A stretch of DNA of 64,000 nt from Chitinophaga sp. S165 (GTDB lineage: Bacteria > Bacteroidota > Bacteroidia > Chitinophagales > Chitinophagaceae). The notes under the pieces were generated by a model. It saw only the letters and a list, made by a program, of their open reading frames with translations, had not been told where the DNA came from and searched no databases. Position 1 is the stretch's first letter; each line of letters begins with the position of its first letter. Positions 55,146 through 64,000 of this stretch are shown one piece after another. The stretch lies in contig NZ_QGTG01000001.1 in NCBI RefSeq assembly GCF_003182155.1, positions 540,390 through 604,389 of the forward strand. Reading direction: 5' to 3'. The translations under genes were made by a program, and so were the position numbers.

Positions 55146-55184
55146 AAAAAAAGGTCCCACGTTATAATAACAGGGACCTTTTTT
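55146..55184. terminator. Terminator between the LytTR and dehydrogenase genes
   Basis: AAAAAAAGGTCCC and GGGACCTTTTTT form a stem with A/T tails on both sides and a 14-nt loop. It serves both convergent genes. Confidence 0.9.
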
Positions 55185-55196
55185 CACTGTCTGGTA

Positions 55197-57422
55197 TCAA
55201 ACGCCCGCCTTTTCCAGATGCACTTCCGGACGGGGGGATTCCCCATGCAGTTCGTGATTCATTAAAGGCAATGACCTGATACGTTTGCCGGTTGCGGCAA
55301 ATATTGCATTTGTTAGAGCAGGCATGATCTGACCGGTGGCAGCTTCGCCAACGCCTCCGGGTTTTTCTTTACTGGGGAGAATAAACGTTTCTATTTCGGG
55401 TGTTTCATTGATACGCATCACTCTATAGTCGGTGAAACTATGTTGTTGTACTCTTCCCGCTTTAAAAGTGATTTCACTGTATAGAGTAGTTGACAGCCCA
55501 AATAGGATATTGCTGTCCATTTGCGCCAGGACGCCATCAGGATTGACAGCCGTACCACAGTCGACAACGCAGGTCACCTTATGAACCTGCAGCTGGCCAT
55601 ACTTTGTAACAGATACTTCCGCCACTACAGCTACAAAACTACCCATTGCTTCAGACACGGCAATACCTCGTCCACGTCCGGCAGGCAGTTGTTGGTCCCA
55701 TTTACATTTTTCTGCTGCTACCTCCAGTACGTTCAATAAGCGGGGTGAATCTTTATACAACATACGGCGATATGCTACGGGATCTTTTTTAGTGGCATGA
55801 GCTAATTCATCAACCAGGCTTTCCATTGCGAAAATGGTATGGCTCAGTCCTACGGCCCTCCAGTTGTCTATAGTAATTGGCCAGACAGGCGTATTGACTT
55901 CAATCCGCTGGTCGCGGATACTTTTTACATACACGGCAGTATGCATGCCCTCAATGGAGTATTGATCAACGCCATTGATAACGGCTAGTTTTTCAAAAGG
56001 GCCGCCTGTCATAACGGACTGCCCGACAGTGACCTGTTTCCAGGCAATAGGCATGCCGCTATGATCCAGCCCGATCTTGAACCGGTGGAGGAATGCGGGA
56101 CGGTACCTGCCGCCTTCTATATCGTCTTCCCGGGTCCAGACGGTCTTTACGACTTTGCCGGAGGCTTTAGCGACTTCTACGCCTTCACGTACAAAATCAG
56201 ACCGTGTGATGTTCCTTCGTCCAAAGGAACCGCCCAGGAACTGCATATGGATGAAGACTTTATCTAAGGGTAATCCTGTTATTTCCGCAGCTGCGTGTTG
56301 ATCGTCTGTTACTGTTTGAGTGCCAGTCCAGATCTCACATTTATCAGCAGTTAACTTTACTGTACAATTCAAGGGTTCCATAGGCGCGTGTGCGAGGAAG
56401 GGTTGGAAGTATTCAACTTCCACGACATGCGCTGCGTTCGGGAAGATACTGTCAGGATTGCCTGCATTGGTAGCAACGAGGCCGCCTTCGTTTGCACGTT
56501 GTTTGAACTCAGCCAGCAGGGTATCGCTGTTGATACGAACGGCCTGTCCGAGGTCCCAGTCAATTTTCAGTTTATCACGGCCCTTTCTGGCGGCCCAGTA
56601 ATTATCTGCCAGTACAGCTATACCACTGGGTACAGCAACAACCTGGCGCACACCGGGAACGGCCATGGTAGCTGTAGCGTTATATGTTTTTACTTTGGCC
56701 CCGGGAACAGGCTCGCGGGCTACAACGGCAGTCAGCATGCCCGGAAATTGGATATCCATTCCAAAGATAGCTTCACCGGTTACTTTAGCAGGAGTGTCCA
56801 GCCGTTTAACACCCTTACCGATGAACTTCCAGTTGTCAGGGTCTTTCAGCCCAACATCAGTGGGGACAGATAAAGTTGCGGCTTCTTCAGCCAGCTCACC
56901 GTAGCTTAGTTTTTTATCGCCCGAAATAACGTAGCCGTCTTCGGTCCTGCAATCTTTTGCATCCACCTGTAAACGTTTAGCGGCAGTCTGCACCAGCATG
57001 GCACGCGCAGTAGCTCCGGCAATGCGGTAACGGTCAAATTCAGATAACAGGCTTGTAGAGCCACCTGTGCGCTGCGTGCCATAGATGGTATGGTAATAGA
57101 TCACGGCAGCGGGAGCGTCTTCCACTTTTATTTGCTTCCAGTCTGCATCCAGTTCTTCCGCAATCAGCATGGCGAGCGAAGTAGAGATGCCTTGTCCCAG
57201 TTCGCAATGGGATAAGGTGATGGTGACGGTATTGTCTGTACCGATCCTGAGAAATGCATTAGGAGGTACTGCATTCAGATTATCTGAAGGAAGTTCCTCT
57301 TTACTTAGTAATCGTTTTTTACGGCCAATAGCTGGTACGGTAAAAGCGATCACGAGTCCGCCTGTGGCAAGGGCGGCATCTTTAATGAACTGTCTGCGGC
57401 CAGGCATGTGCGGTGTTGTCAT
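55197..57422 (-). CDS. Molybdopterin-binding dehydrogenase large subunit (xanthine/isoquinoline oxidoreductase type)
   Basis: From the ATG at 57422 (MTTPHMPGRRQFIKDAALATGG) the protein has 741 residues. A twin-arginine signal (GRRQFIKDAALATGGLVIAF) implies folded export of the cofactor-loaded protein. The mature part shows GQGISTSLAMLIAEELDADW, the cofactor-region FLGGSFGRRNITRSDFV, and VGEAATGQIMPALTNAI near the end, as in the isoquinoline 1-oxidoreductase beta-subunit group. It oxidises an N-heterocycle or aldehyde by hydroxylation; the substrate is not predictable. The usual small 2Fe-2S subunit gene is not next to it: downstream is a convergent regulator, and upstream is a 1.3-kb gene-poor stretch. 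Confidence 0.85.
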   Translation of the reverse strand: MTTPHMPGRRQFIKDAALATGGLVIAFTVPAIGRKKRLLSKEELPSDNLNAVPPNAFLRIGTDNTVTITLSHCELGQGISTSLAMLIAEELDADWKQIKVEDAPAAVIYYHTIYGTQRTGGSTSLLSEFDRYRIAGATARAMLVQTAAKRLQVDAKDCRTEDGYVISGDKKLSYGELAEEAATLSVPTDVGLKDPDNWKFIGKGVKRLDTPAKVTGEAIFGMDIQFPGMLTAVVAREPVPGAKVKTYNATATMAVPGVRQVVAVPSGIAVLADNYWAARKGRDKLKIDWDLGQAVRINSDTLLAEFKQRANEGGLVATNAGNPDSIFPNAAHVVEVEYFQPFLAHAPMEPLNCTVKLTADKCEIWTGTQTVTDDQHAAAEITGLPLDKVFIHMQFLGGSFGRRNITRSDFVREGVEVAKASGKVVKTVWTREDDIEGGRYRPAFLHRFKIGLDHSGMPIAWKQVTVGQSVMTGGPFEKLAVINGVDQYSIEGMHTAVYVKSIRDQRIEVNTPVWPITIDNWRAVGLSHTIFAMESLVDELAHATKKDPVAYRRMLYKDSPRLLNVLEVAAEKCKWDQQLPAGRGRGIAVSEAMGSFVAVVAEVSVTKYGQLQVHKVTCVVDCGTAVNPDGVLAQMDSNILFGLSTTLYSEITFKAGRVQQHSFTDYRVMRINETPEIETFILPSKEKPGGVGEAATGQIMPALTNAIFAATGKRIRSLPLMNHELHGESPRPEVHLEKAGV

Positions 57423-57859
57423 GGCGTTACTTTTTAGACGGTTTGAATGGGATCTGTTCACATGTCATATACTAAAGGAAGGCAATCATTAGAGATCCTG
57501 GAGGACCAGGAAATGTGATTATTATAACCGCTATGTGATTGTAAATGTTCGGGGAGCGACCCCGGCGTTAAAGGTGCCAGGGCTTCAAGTATTTGTTGAA
57601 GGAGCGGTATATCCGTGATTTGTAAGGGCAAAGAATAGTAGCTTAATTTATTGATAATTATATACTTATAGTGAATGCTTAGAGTAAGGCTTGCGAAGGA
57701 TTGAAAATCAGCAGGAGAGATGCAAGGCTATGAATTTCACATCTGTTTGCTTGAATTCTACAATTCCTAACGGGCGAGATCACAGGGCTACATTCAACAT
57801 GAGATACGAGATATGCCTGTTTATGGCAAACCTTAATAACGACAGTAAAGAGGTAAATT

Positions 57860-57976
57860 ATGACCAACGAAACTACAACGGCCAGGTGTTGGGATTTTCT
57901 GAAAACGGCGACCTTGTTCGGCAAAACAGGCGATGGGAAGGTCGGGGATAGACGGTTCTTCGGAAGTCCATTCTGA
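57860..57976 (+). CDS. Possible small ORF
   Basis: A 38-residue frame starting ATG ACC AAC GAA and ending TTC TGA, preceded by AAAGAGGTAAATT, which resembles a ribosome-binding site. The product is basic and Thr/Gly-rich, with FLKTATLFGKTGDG in the middle. No family is recognised, and the region is otherwise non-coding, so it may be chance. Confidence 0.2.
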   Translation: MTNETTTARCWDFLKTATLFGKTGDGKVGDRRFFGSPF

Positions 57977-58016
57977 TATTATTTTCTCATGCCAGGACCT
58001 TACATAGGAGATCAGT

Positions 58017-58105
58017 GGCGTATACATGCCGAAAGGTAGTCGTATGGCGGCTTTATACGTGAAGCATACATGGAGTTAAGGTGGACATGAGGTGGACTTG
58101 ATCGC
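58017..58105 (+). repeat. Diverged copy of the 11-nt-phased tandem repeat
   Basis: GGCGTATACAT at 58017 and GAAGCATACAT at 58061 are 44 bp apart (4 x 11). CGGCTTTATAC lies between them. They are followed by GGAGTTAAGGTGGACATGAG, which resembles the tail GGAGTAAGGTTGGACCTGGA of the units at 7262-7426. Confidence 0.6.
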
Positions 58106-58709
58106 CATATGATTGAGGAGAAAATTATATTAAAATCATCCGTGGAGAGAAAGATATTTGAGCCATATGTATAGGCGTTGTTTTATAAAGAAGTATCTGC
58201 ATCAGTTTAAAGCCTTGTAAAGCGATTAGAAGTCTGTTTAAATATGATAATCCAGGAAGAACAAATAGAAGAGAATTGAGCTTATTCTGACTTATAGCCT
58301 ATTTAACATAATATAAATTATAAGTCTTATACGGATGAAATAAAATAAGGGAAGATATCGTATAAATTGGCCATAGCGCTGTGTTTAAGAAGTAATTTAG
58401 GGATTTATCGCTAAACAGCTTTCAGCCATTTTCATTCAGTTTTAACATAGGGATTTCATTCAAATATCAGCTTATGGATGAATGGTTTTCCTGGTCCGGA
58501 TATAACAATTAGATTAGCAGCTTGCTAAAATAAACAGTCTGTTTTAGGCTGATCTATGCTTCAATAATTCGTCGATAAAGCGAACTTTTAAAGCCTGGAA
58601 TTACATCGTTTGTCTGAAGATTAAATCTTGTTTTGGGCAATCAATTTGGGAAATTCCGGGGCTTTAAAACAGAGAATTTTCAACTACAAATTTACGAAAA
58701 AATCAAGGG

Positions 58710-59258
58710 ATGACAGTCAGAATATTAGGAATATCAGGCAGTTTAAGAAGTTCTTCGTCCAATACAGCCTTGCTCAGAGCCATTGCTGCGATCGCTCCGG
58801 CAAACGTTCAGCTAACGGTCTATGATGGCCTGGACAAACTGCCCTATTTCAGTCCGGAGCTTGATACGGAAGGCTCCACTCCCATTGATTCCGTGCTTTC
58901 TTTCAGAAACCTGGTACGCGACGCTGATGCGGTTATATTCAGCACACCCGAATATGCTTTTGGCGTTCCGGGCGTGCTGAAAAATGCTTTGGACTGGCTT
59001 GTTTCCTCCGGGGAATTTGTACATAAACCTACTGGCGTGATCAGCGCGTCCCCGCTGGTTACCGGTGGCGATAAAGCCCACGCATCGCTCGTACAGACGC
59101 TGAATGTGATGACGGCAAGCATACAGGAGGAATATAAACTGATTATCCCGCTGGTACGTACAAAAATGGACCCTCAGGGAAATGTTACCGATCCTGAACT
59201 GGAAAGATCATTGTTAGCTTTGGTCAACAGTCTTGTCAGTGCTAGAACTTCCATTTGA
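58710..59258 (+). CDS. NADPH-dependent FMN reductase family protein
   Basis: A 182-residue flavodoxin-like reductase. The FMN phosphate-binding loop is GISGSLRSSSSN (residues 7-18), and STPEYAFGVPGVLKNALDWL is the second flavin-contact motif. It reduces flavins, quinones or azo/nitro compounds with NAD(P)H. The length and start (MTVRILGISGS) are normal. Its 3' end overlaps the convergent barrel gene by 17 bp. It is encoded alone after the gene-poor stretch. Confidence 0.92.
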   Translation: MTVRILGISGSLRSSSSNTALLRAIAAIAPANVQLTVYDGLDKLPYFSPELDTEGSTPIDSVLSFRNLVRDADAVIFSTPEYAFGVPGVLKNALDWLVSSGEFVHKPTGVISASPLVTGGDKAHASLVQTLNVMTASIQEEYKLIIPLVRTKMDPQGNVTDPELERSLLALVNSLVSARTSI

Positions 59259-60243
59259 GGCCTGCATTAGCGCCTAAACCACCAATGTTGATGTAGGACT
59301 TCAGGTCATTTGAAGGCTGGTCGTCATGCTTATAAGTAACTGTTGCACCTTGTTGGCTTACCGGTGTGTTGGAGCTCTGATCCAGTGTCGTCACATATTT
59401 TGTATGTCGCTCGGCCGTCGACAGGTCGCCCAAAGCGCGACGTTGTGTAGAGATCACAGTGCCATTGGCAGGATTCAGCAGCGCGATTGCTTCATCATAA
59501 CTGGTCACTTCTTTTTCCTTGCTTCTTACAGGAATGTTCCTGTATTCGGCTTCAACAAAAATGTCAAACCTTTCAGACACCGGGAAAGCAACGCCGAGTG
59601 CCCCCTGGAAGCCGAGGGTAACATTTGGCTTGACAGTTTCATTCCTGTGGATCGTTGTTTGCGTCAGAACGGTTTGTCCGGCTACTACCGCAGACCCGCT
59701 GCGACTGGCGTCTGTTTCGATCTTCAGGTTGCCCCATAACGGCACGACCATACCAAAACGAACGTAAGGATTTACTTTTTCCAGTCCCGGGCTGACTACA
59801 ACACCTGGCGCAAAATCGATGGCGTCTACATAACCATGTGATTCAATTTTACCGAGCGTCTGATTGCTACCGGCCATCGTGGTGACTTCACGTGTCATCA
59901 GATTTTTCTTGCTCCGGTAATAGTTGAACGTTCCTTCAACAGCAATATAACGGTTGATGTTCCAGCCGAAGGAGAGTCCTCCCCTCCCACCAGCGCCATA
60001 AGATCCGGTTAGCACCTTTTCGGAGACAGACGTGGACGATTCAGTTGCAGGATTGTATTCCAGGTGCTGATCATGCGGCTGATAGCTGCCGACCTTTGGG
60101 AATTGTCCCGGAAACACACTGAAATAGTAGCCTCCGGCGATCTTTACGTAAAACTTGGACGTAGGTTTAATACTCTGAGCCTGGGTTGCGGGCACAGAAA
60201 TGACAGCGCATAGCGCAGCCAATAGGGCTGTTTTTGGTTTCAT
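59242..60243 (-). CDS. Small outer-membrane beta-barrel protein
   Basis: A 333-residue protein with a signal peptide (TALLAALCAVISVPATQAQ) and alternating strands, for example YVKIAGGYYFSVFPG, GGRGGLSFGWNINRYIAVEGTFNYY, NPYVRFGMVVPLWG and DIFVEAEYRNIPV. The last residues, GGLGANAGLKWKF, form a terminal aromatic strand as needed for insertion by the Bam machinery. This is the OMP beta-barrel type of ~8-10 strands. Function unknown. Its 3' end overlaps the FMN reductase gene tail-to-tail by 17 bp. Confidence 0.82.
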   Translation of the reverse strand: MKPKTALLAALCAVISVPATQAQSIKPTSKFYVKIAGGYYFSVFPGQFPKVGSYQPHDQHLEYNPATESSTSVSEKVLTGSYGAGGRGGLSFGWNINRYIAVEGTFNYYRSKKNLMTREVTTMAGSNQTLGKIESHGYVDAIDFAPGVVVSPGLEKVNPYVRFGMVVPLWGNLKIETDASRSGSAVVAGQTVLTQTTIHRNETVKPNVTLGFQGALGVAFPVSERFDIFVEAEYRNIPVRSKEKEVTSYDEAIALLNPANGTVISTQRRALGDLSTAERHTKYVTTLDQSSNTPVSQQGATVTYKHDDQPSNDLKSYINIGGLGANAGLKWKF

Positions 60244-60328
60244 AACGGATTGTTTGAATTACTAGCTTGATTGATCTATAACGTGTATAGGTTCACAATT
60301 TATATGCCCAATAACGGGGATGGCAATA

Positions 60329-61501
60329 CTAAAATGCTTCGGCGAGAGACAGGTATAAACCAGACTGACGCTGTTCTCCGGAACGTTTTTCGCCCCATGC
60401 ATAGTCGATACGGATGGTAAGCCGGGCGCCTTCGTCGTAAAACCAGCGTCCGCCAATGCCATAACTGGGTTTAAAGTGTGACATGGCAATATCCTTATTG
60501 TTGAATACCGCACCGGAACCGCCAAATACTGCCAGTGCAAATTTAGGTTGCATATGTACGAACCAGATATTGATAGGGATCTTCGGGTCCAGGAAATAAC
60601 GGTATTCTACCTGTCCGGCCAGGTAGTTCTGATCGCGGTACCTGCCACTGTAATATCCTCTCATCATGAGATCGTTCCCCATTTCGGGCAACAGGTAAAA
60701 CGGTAAACGGCTTCCCTGTAATGAATTGAATAATCCGTTGAAACCTACTGTGCTCTTAGGAGAAATGGGGATGAAATGACGCAGCTGGCCATCTATTTTC
60801 CATAGCTCATGTTTACTGAGGAATCCCGGTGCATAGGATATATTCAAACGTAACCAGGTACCGGTACGTGTATAGTTCTGGTTATCCCTGTTATCGAAGA
60901 TGCCGGTAGCGCCAATGAAGGTAACATAACCGCCATCTTTGTCAATCAATGACATACCGGGATAAACGCCTTTCTGATCACGCGCTGAATAATCGTCCTG
61001 TTGGAACAACAGGGACAGCCCAGCGTAAAAATGTCCGCCTACACGTTTTTCAGCCTCCAGCTGTACTTTATACCGCCTGTTATCGAGCAGTGTTGCTCCG
61101 GCCTTACGGGTAGTATCTCCCAGTCCGTAGAAGTTAATAGGGAAGTCGTGATACCGGAGGTTACTCTTAAAATGCCAGTTATTGGCATCAGTCCAGATAT
61201 CCGTTTTCAGGTCTATTTTAAGCTGTTTCTCTGTCGTGATTGACGGAATGAGGTTAATTGTGGAATTGCGTAGTACAGGATCTTTAGAAGTGTAGAAAGA
61301 ATACAACATAGCCGCGCCGATCTCCAAACCTTTCTCGGGCGAATAGCCCAATACCGGCAGCGGAAAGAAACTACGCTTATGCACTACGGTGGTATCGGTT
61401 ACAACGCCTTGTATTGTATCCTTTCCTTGCTGTTGCGCTATCAGGTCCTGGCCTAACGCCAGCATTGCTATAGTAAAAAATATGGTCCTTTGCATACTCA
61501 T
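60329..61501 (-). CDS. Omp85-like surface-antigen barrel protein without POTRA domains
   Basis: A 390-residue outer-membrane protein with a signal peptide (TIFFTIAMLALGQDLIAQ). After a short linker (FPLPVLGYSPEKGLEIGA) the whole length is beta-barrel, with the pattern of the C-terminal barrel of BamA/TamA-type proteins (GGYVTFIGATGIFDNRDNQNYTRTGTWLRLNISY, then MMRGYYSGRYRDQNYLAGQVEYRYF). No POTRA repeats are present, so it is not an assembly factor of the standard type; it may be a channel or a partner of another protein. Starts at the first or third codon (MSMQRTIFF) are both possible. Confidence 0.8.
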   Translation of the reverse strand: MSMQRTIFFTIAMLALGQDLIAQQQGKDTIQGVVTDTTVVHKRSFFPLPVLGYSPEKGLEIGAAMLYSFYTSKDPVLRNSTINLIPSITTEKQLKIDLKTDIWTDANNWHFKSNLRYHDFPINFYGLGDTTRKAGATLLDNRRYKVQLEAEKRVGGHFYAGLSLLFQQDDYSARDQKGVYPGMSLIDKDGGYVTFIGATGIFDNRDNQNYTRTGTWLRLNISYAPGFLSKHELWKIDGQLRHFIPISPKSTVGFNGLFNSLQGSRLPFYLLPEMGNDLMMRGYYSGRYRDQNYLAGQVEYRYFLDPKIPINIWFVHMQPKFALAVFGGSGAVFNNKDIAMSHFKPSYGIGGRWFYDEGARLTIRIDYAWGEKRSGEQRQSGLYLSLAEAF

Positions 61502-61528
61502 CCGGGTTGCAAAGAAACAACTTTTATA

Positions 61529-61807
61529 CTACTTTCTGTCACTATGTCCCAGGCTCTTTTCCGGGGCCACTTTATCCCTGATCAGCTGCTTAACTTCTTT
61601 TATTTCAGGGAAATGTCCCAGTTCCTTCCGGTTGATCAGCGCTACACCGTCCACGTAGATGATATAACTGCCATTCACCTCGCTGGGCTGTAAGGTAAGG
61701 CTATATATATCGTCTGCGAAGGTGGTCAGCAGTTCCTGTGCCATCCATGCCGCCCGCATCAGCCATCCGCATTTAGGGCAATATTCTATTGTTACTGTCG
61801 GTTTCAT
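61529..61807 (-). CDS. SelW/SelT-like Rdx family protein
   Basis: A 92-residue thioredoxin-like protein with CPKCGW at residues 10-15: a CxxC in place of the CxxU of selenoproteins. YIIYVDGVALINRKELGHFPEIKEVKQLIRDKV is the typical C-terminal half of the SelW-like group. Probably a cytoplasmic redox protein. It lies 27 bp upstream of the Omp85-like gene in the same direction, so the two may be co-transcribed, though their functions do not obviously connect. Confidence 0.85.
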   Translation of the reverse strand: MKPTVTIEYCPKCGWLMRAAWMAQELLTTFADDIYSLTLQPSEVNGSYIIYVDGVALINRKELGHFPEIKEVKQLIRDKVAPEKSLGHSDRK

Positions 61808-62039
61808 ATATCAGATAATCTATTTAAAATCATTGCCAATGTAAGATTTATTCTTTCCAAAGTTCATAGATATCAATCGGCTACCGGAATACTCCTTACA
61901 TAAGTATCGTTACATCCCGAAAGATACAACGATTCATAATATTTCGGATTTTGAAAACTTGCATCCTTTTTTTTATTTACTTTAGCGCCAGCATTCAGGT
62001 TACCCTTAAAGATCGTTTGTGCCGACAACTAGACTCTCA

Positions 62040-64000
62040 ATGCGGATTGTTCGACGTAATTTATATACTGTTATATATCTGGCTTTGCTATGCACATTGA
62101 ATACCAGTGTTTTTGCCCAGACAAATGAACTACAGCAACACCCCGCGAAGGACACCGTTCGCGTTCGTTTACTGAACGAGTCAAGCCGTAGGTCCTTCCC
62201 CAAAAACCTCCTTCAAACAGAACAGTACGCCCGGGAAGCGTTATGGCTTAGTGACAGCCTCCATTTTAAAACGGGGACCATGTGGGCCACCCGCAATCTG
62301 GCCCTCGCTGAGAACATCAGGGGTAACCTGGAAAAACAACTGGACCTGACTATCAAGGCCCTGAAACTCGCTGAAGAATTAAAGGATAAACATGCGGAAG
62401 GCGTTTTAAACACCGATATCGGCAACATCCTGGTGGAACAGAACCAACCCAGGCAGGCCTTGCGTTACCAGCGGAAGGCATTACGTATTAAACAGGCCCT
62501 GGGACAGCCGGCCGAGATCGCGAGGACGCTGAATAGTATCGGATCAGGATATATCCGCCTGAATAAACCGGATTCCGCACTGTATTTTCTGCTGGAATCG
62601 GAAAAGATCAAATTATCACTGAACGACCATGCCGGGCTGGCCGTTACCTATGAAAATATTGGGTTGGTTTATACGCAGCTGGAAAAATACGGCATCGCCC
62701 TACCCTATTTTGAGATCTCGGAACAGTACTATCAGGAAGCGGATAATATGAACGGTATGGTGAAAGCTCATCTGAATATCGGGTTCACCAAGACCATGCT
62801 GCATAGGTATGAAGAAGCCGAGCAGGAGCTTGCAGAAGCGGCGAGGCTGAACAGTCATATCCAGAATGCGAAAAATAAGCTGATCTATCATAAGAACATG
62901 GCGACGCTGGATTCTGCGCGTGGAAATTATGCGGCAGCACTGGCTAACTATAAGCAATTCAGCATGATGAGTGAAGAGATGTTCAGCCTGGAGAAGTCGA
63001 AGTTCATCGCCAATACCAAAGAAAAATACGAGTCTGAAAAGAAGCAACATGAGAATAAACTGCTCCGGAAAGAGCAGCAACTGCACCTGGCTACTATCAA
63101 ACAACAACGTATCCTGGTGGTTTTCTGTACAATGTTATTGCTGGGGCTTTTTGTGATCACTGCGGTGTTGTACCTCATGTACAGGCGTCAGCAGGACCTG
63201 TACAGACAGTTAAACCATCGCAATATACAAGTACAGGAACAGAATAAGATCATCATGGAGCAGAATGCCGCCCTGGAGAGCGGTAACCAGGTAAAGGATA
63301 AGATCTTCTCTGTTATTTCCCACGACCTGCGTTCTCCGCTGGCCATCCTGGAAGGATTGCTCTTTCTGTTAAGGGACGATAAGATGTCGGAAGAGCAATT
63401 CAGGATCTTCTCTCACGAGCTTTGGCGGGACATGAAGAACACTGCTTACATGATGGACAACCTGCTTCAATGGGCCAGTAGCCAGATGAAGGGTATTCAT
63501 GTTACGCCGGATGATTTTGATATCAGCACGATCCTGAACAGTGAATTTGAACTGCTGCAATCACTCGCCAAACAAAAGGAAATAACGCTGACGCATGCAC
63601 TGCATCGCCGGTTGATGGTCTATGCCGATCCGGATATGATCCGCCTGGTACTCAGGAACCTGATCAGTAATGCGATCAAGTTCACCCCTGAAAACGGAAC
63701 TGTCAACGTCAACTACCTGCTGTTGCCGGATAAAATAGAACTGATCGTAGAAGATGACGGATTGGGCATCGCTACAGCAGATCAGACGAAAGTGTTCTCC
63801 AATATTTACTACTCTACCAATGGCACGCGGAATGAAAAAGGATGTGGTTTGGGACTACCCTTATCGAAAGATTTCATAGAACGTAATAAGGGCAGGATCT
63901 GGTTCCACAGCGTTGCGGGAAAAGGTACCAGCTTTCACTTTACTTTACCATTATCTGCTGAGGATGAAACTCCGGGCCGCGGTTATACCATTATAGTGAA
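62040..64000 (+). CDS. TPR-containing sensor histidine kinase (partial at window end)
   Basis: An open frame from the ATG at 62040 (MRIVRRNLYTVIYLALL) that runs off the window after 653 codons. The order is: signal peptide ending near VFAQ, several tetratricopeptide repeats (~residues 50-330, e.g. AEGVLNTDIGNILVEQNQPR, TLNSIGSGYIRLNKPDSAL and AVTYENIGLVYTQLEKYG), a short coiled coil, one membrane segment (~356-380), a second coiled coil, a dimerisation domain with H-box FSVISHDLRSPLAIL (His428) and an ATPase domain (NLISNAIKFTPENG, EDDGLGIA, GCGLGLPLSKDF). The last strand, FHFTLPL, is present, so only a short tail is missing. TPR-kinases of this type are frequent in Bacteroidota. The signal is unknown. 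Confidence 0.9.
   Translation, partial: MRIVRRNLYTVIYLALLCTLNTSVFAQTNELQQHPAKDTVRVRLLNESSRRSFPKNLLQTEQYAREALWLSDSLHFKTGTMWATRNLALAENIRGNLEKQLDLTIKALKLAEELKDKHAEGVLNTDIGNILVEQNQPRQALRYQRKALRIKQALGQPAEIARTLNSIGSGYIRLNKPDSALYFLLESEKIKLSLNDHAGLAVTYENIGLVYTQLEKYGIALPYFEISEQYYQEADNMNGMVKAHLNIGFTKTMLHRYEEAEQELAEAARLNSHIQNAKNKLIYHKNMATLDSARGNYAAALANYKQFSMMSEEMFSLEKSKFIANTKEKYESEKKQHENKLLRKEQQLHLATIKQQRILVVFCTMLLLGLFVITAVLYLMYRRQQDLYRQLNHRNIQVQEQNKIIMEQNAALESGNQVKDKIFSVISHDLRSPLAILEGLLFLLRDDKMSEEQFRIFSHELWRDMKNTAYMMDNLLQWASSQMKGIHVTPDDFDISTILNSEFELLQSLAKQKEITLTHALHRRLMVYADPDMIRLVLRNLISNAIKFTPENGTVNVNYLLLPDKIELIVEDDGLGIATADQTKVFSNIYYSTNGTRNEKGCGLGLPLSKDFIERNKGRIWFHSVAGKGTSFHFTLPLSAEDETPGRGYTIIV

Larger units (their letters stand above)
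57423..58709. other. Gene-poor, AT-rich 1.3-kb stretch
   Basis: No gene can be supported. It holds a possible 38-codon frame (57860-57976) and a diverged 11-nt-phased repeat (58017-58105). The rest, especially 58105-58700, is AT-rich with scattered stops. Confidence 0.5.

Noticed and set aside
57691-57951. 86-codon frame in the gene-poor stretch
   Set aside because: No recognisable family and poor composition; a shorter overlapping frame with a better ribosome-site-like sequence exists, and neither can be confirmed.

Overview
The window reads as chromosomal DNA of a Bacteroidota bacterium, most likely of the Chitinophaga type. The signs are: lipoproteins and TonB-linked outer-membrane barrels in quantity, GLPGLI and carboxypeptidase-regulatory families, a BtuG-type cobalamin locus, LytS/LytTR pairs, hybrid histidine kinases, and promoters matching the Bacteroidota pattern TTTG-N20-TAnnTTTG rather than -35/-10 boxes. 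The genus is an inference from overall gene content.

Layout. 1-4082: the end of a contractile injection system locus (end of an unknown protein, tape-measure-like protein, AAA+ ATPase). 4185-6777: two convergent L,D-transpeptidases. 6778-7912: a gene-poor stretch packed with two kinds of non-coding repeat. 7913-9834: agmatine deiminase and N-carbamoylputrescine amidase, the two-step route from agmatine to putrescine. 9891-11786: an STN-domain protein with many copies of a GVQIAGAxN-type surface repeat. 11831-17425: a cobalamin-riboswitch-controlled uptake operon (DUF5074-like propeller lipoprotein, BtuB-like receptor, BtuG-like propeller, another surface lipoprotein). 17525-24339: GH20-like glycosidase, fatty acid desaturase, cold-shock protein, Old Yellow Enzyme, MG2-type secreted protein. 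24655-26161: a bactofilin coupled to a ParM-like actin whose phosphate-1 motif sits at the C terminus, which suggests a circular permutation. 26490-36928: terpene synthase, two paralogous hybrid kinases, an M1 peptidase and two unknown exported proteins.

37024-43841 is the most notable system: a retron operon on the minus strand. It consists of a WGR-HEAT repeat protein, a winged-helix/SWIM protein, a structured non-coding RNA (12-nt a1/a2 repeats, three msr hairpins enclosed by a 7-bp stem, and a 26-bp msd stem), and a reverse transcriptase with NAxxH, YADD and VTG motifs and an unusually long charged N-terminal extension. The gene set matches what I recall as the type XIII retron class. A 102-bp near-perfect palindrome built of 11-nt units lies just upstream of the operon.

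44382-64000: a YhcH-family protein; a kinase/regulator/outer-membrane-barrel/GLPGLI cluster; another barrel protein divergent from a LytS/LytTR pair; an orphan molybdopterin-binding dehydrogenase large subunit; a 1.3-kb gene-poor stretch with a diverged copy of the 11-nt repeat; an FMN reductase; two outer-membrane barrels; a SelW-like protein; and a TPR-containing sensor kinase cut by the window end.

Three non-coding repeat themes recur: a MITE-like element with terminal inverted repeats (three copies), 11-nt-phased tandem repeats (three loci) and strong hairpin terminators. All family assignments come from reading motifs by eye, without database searches.
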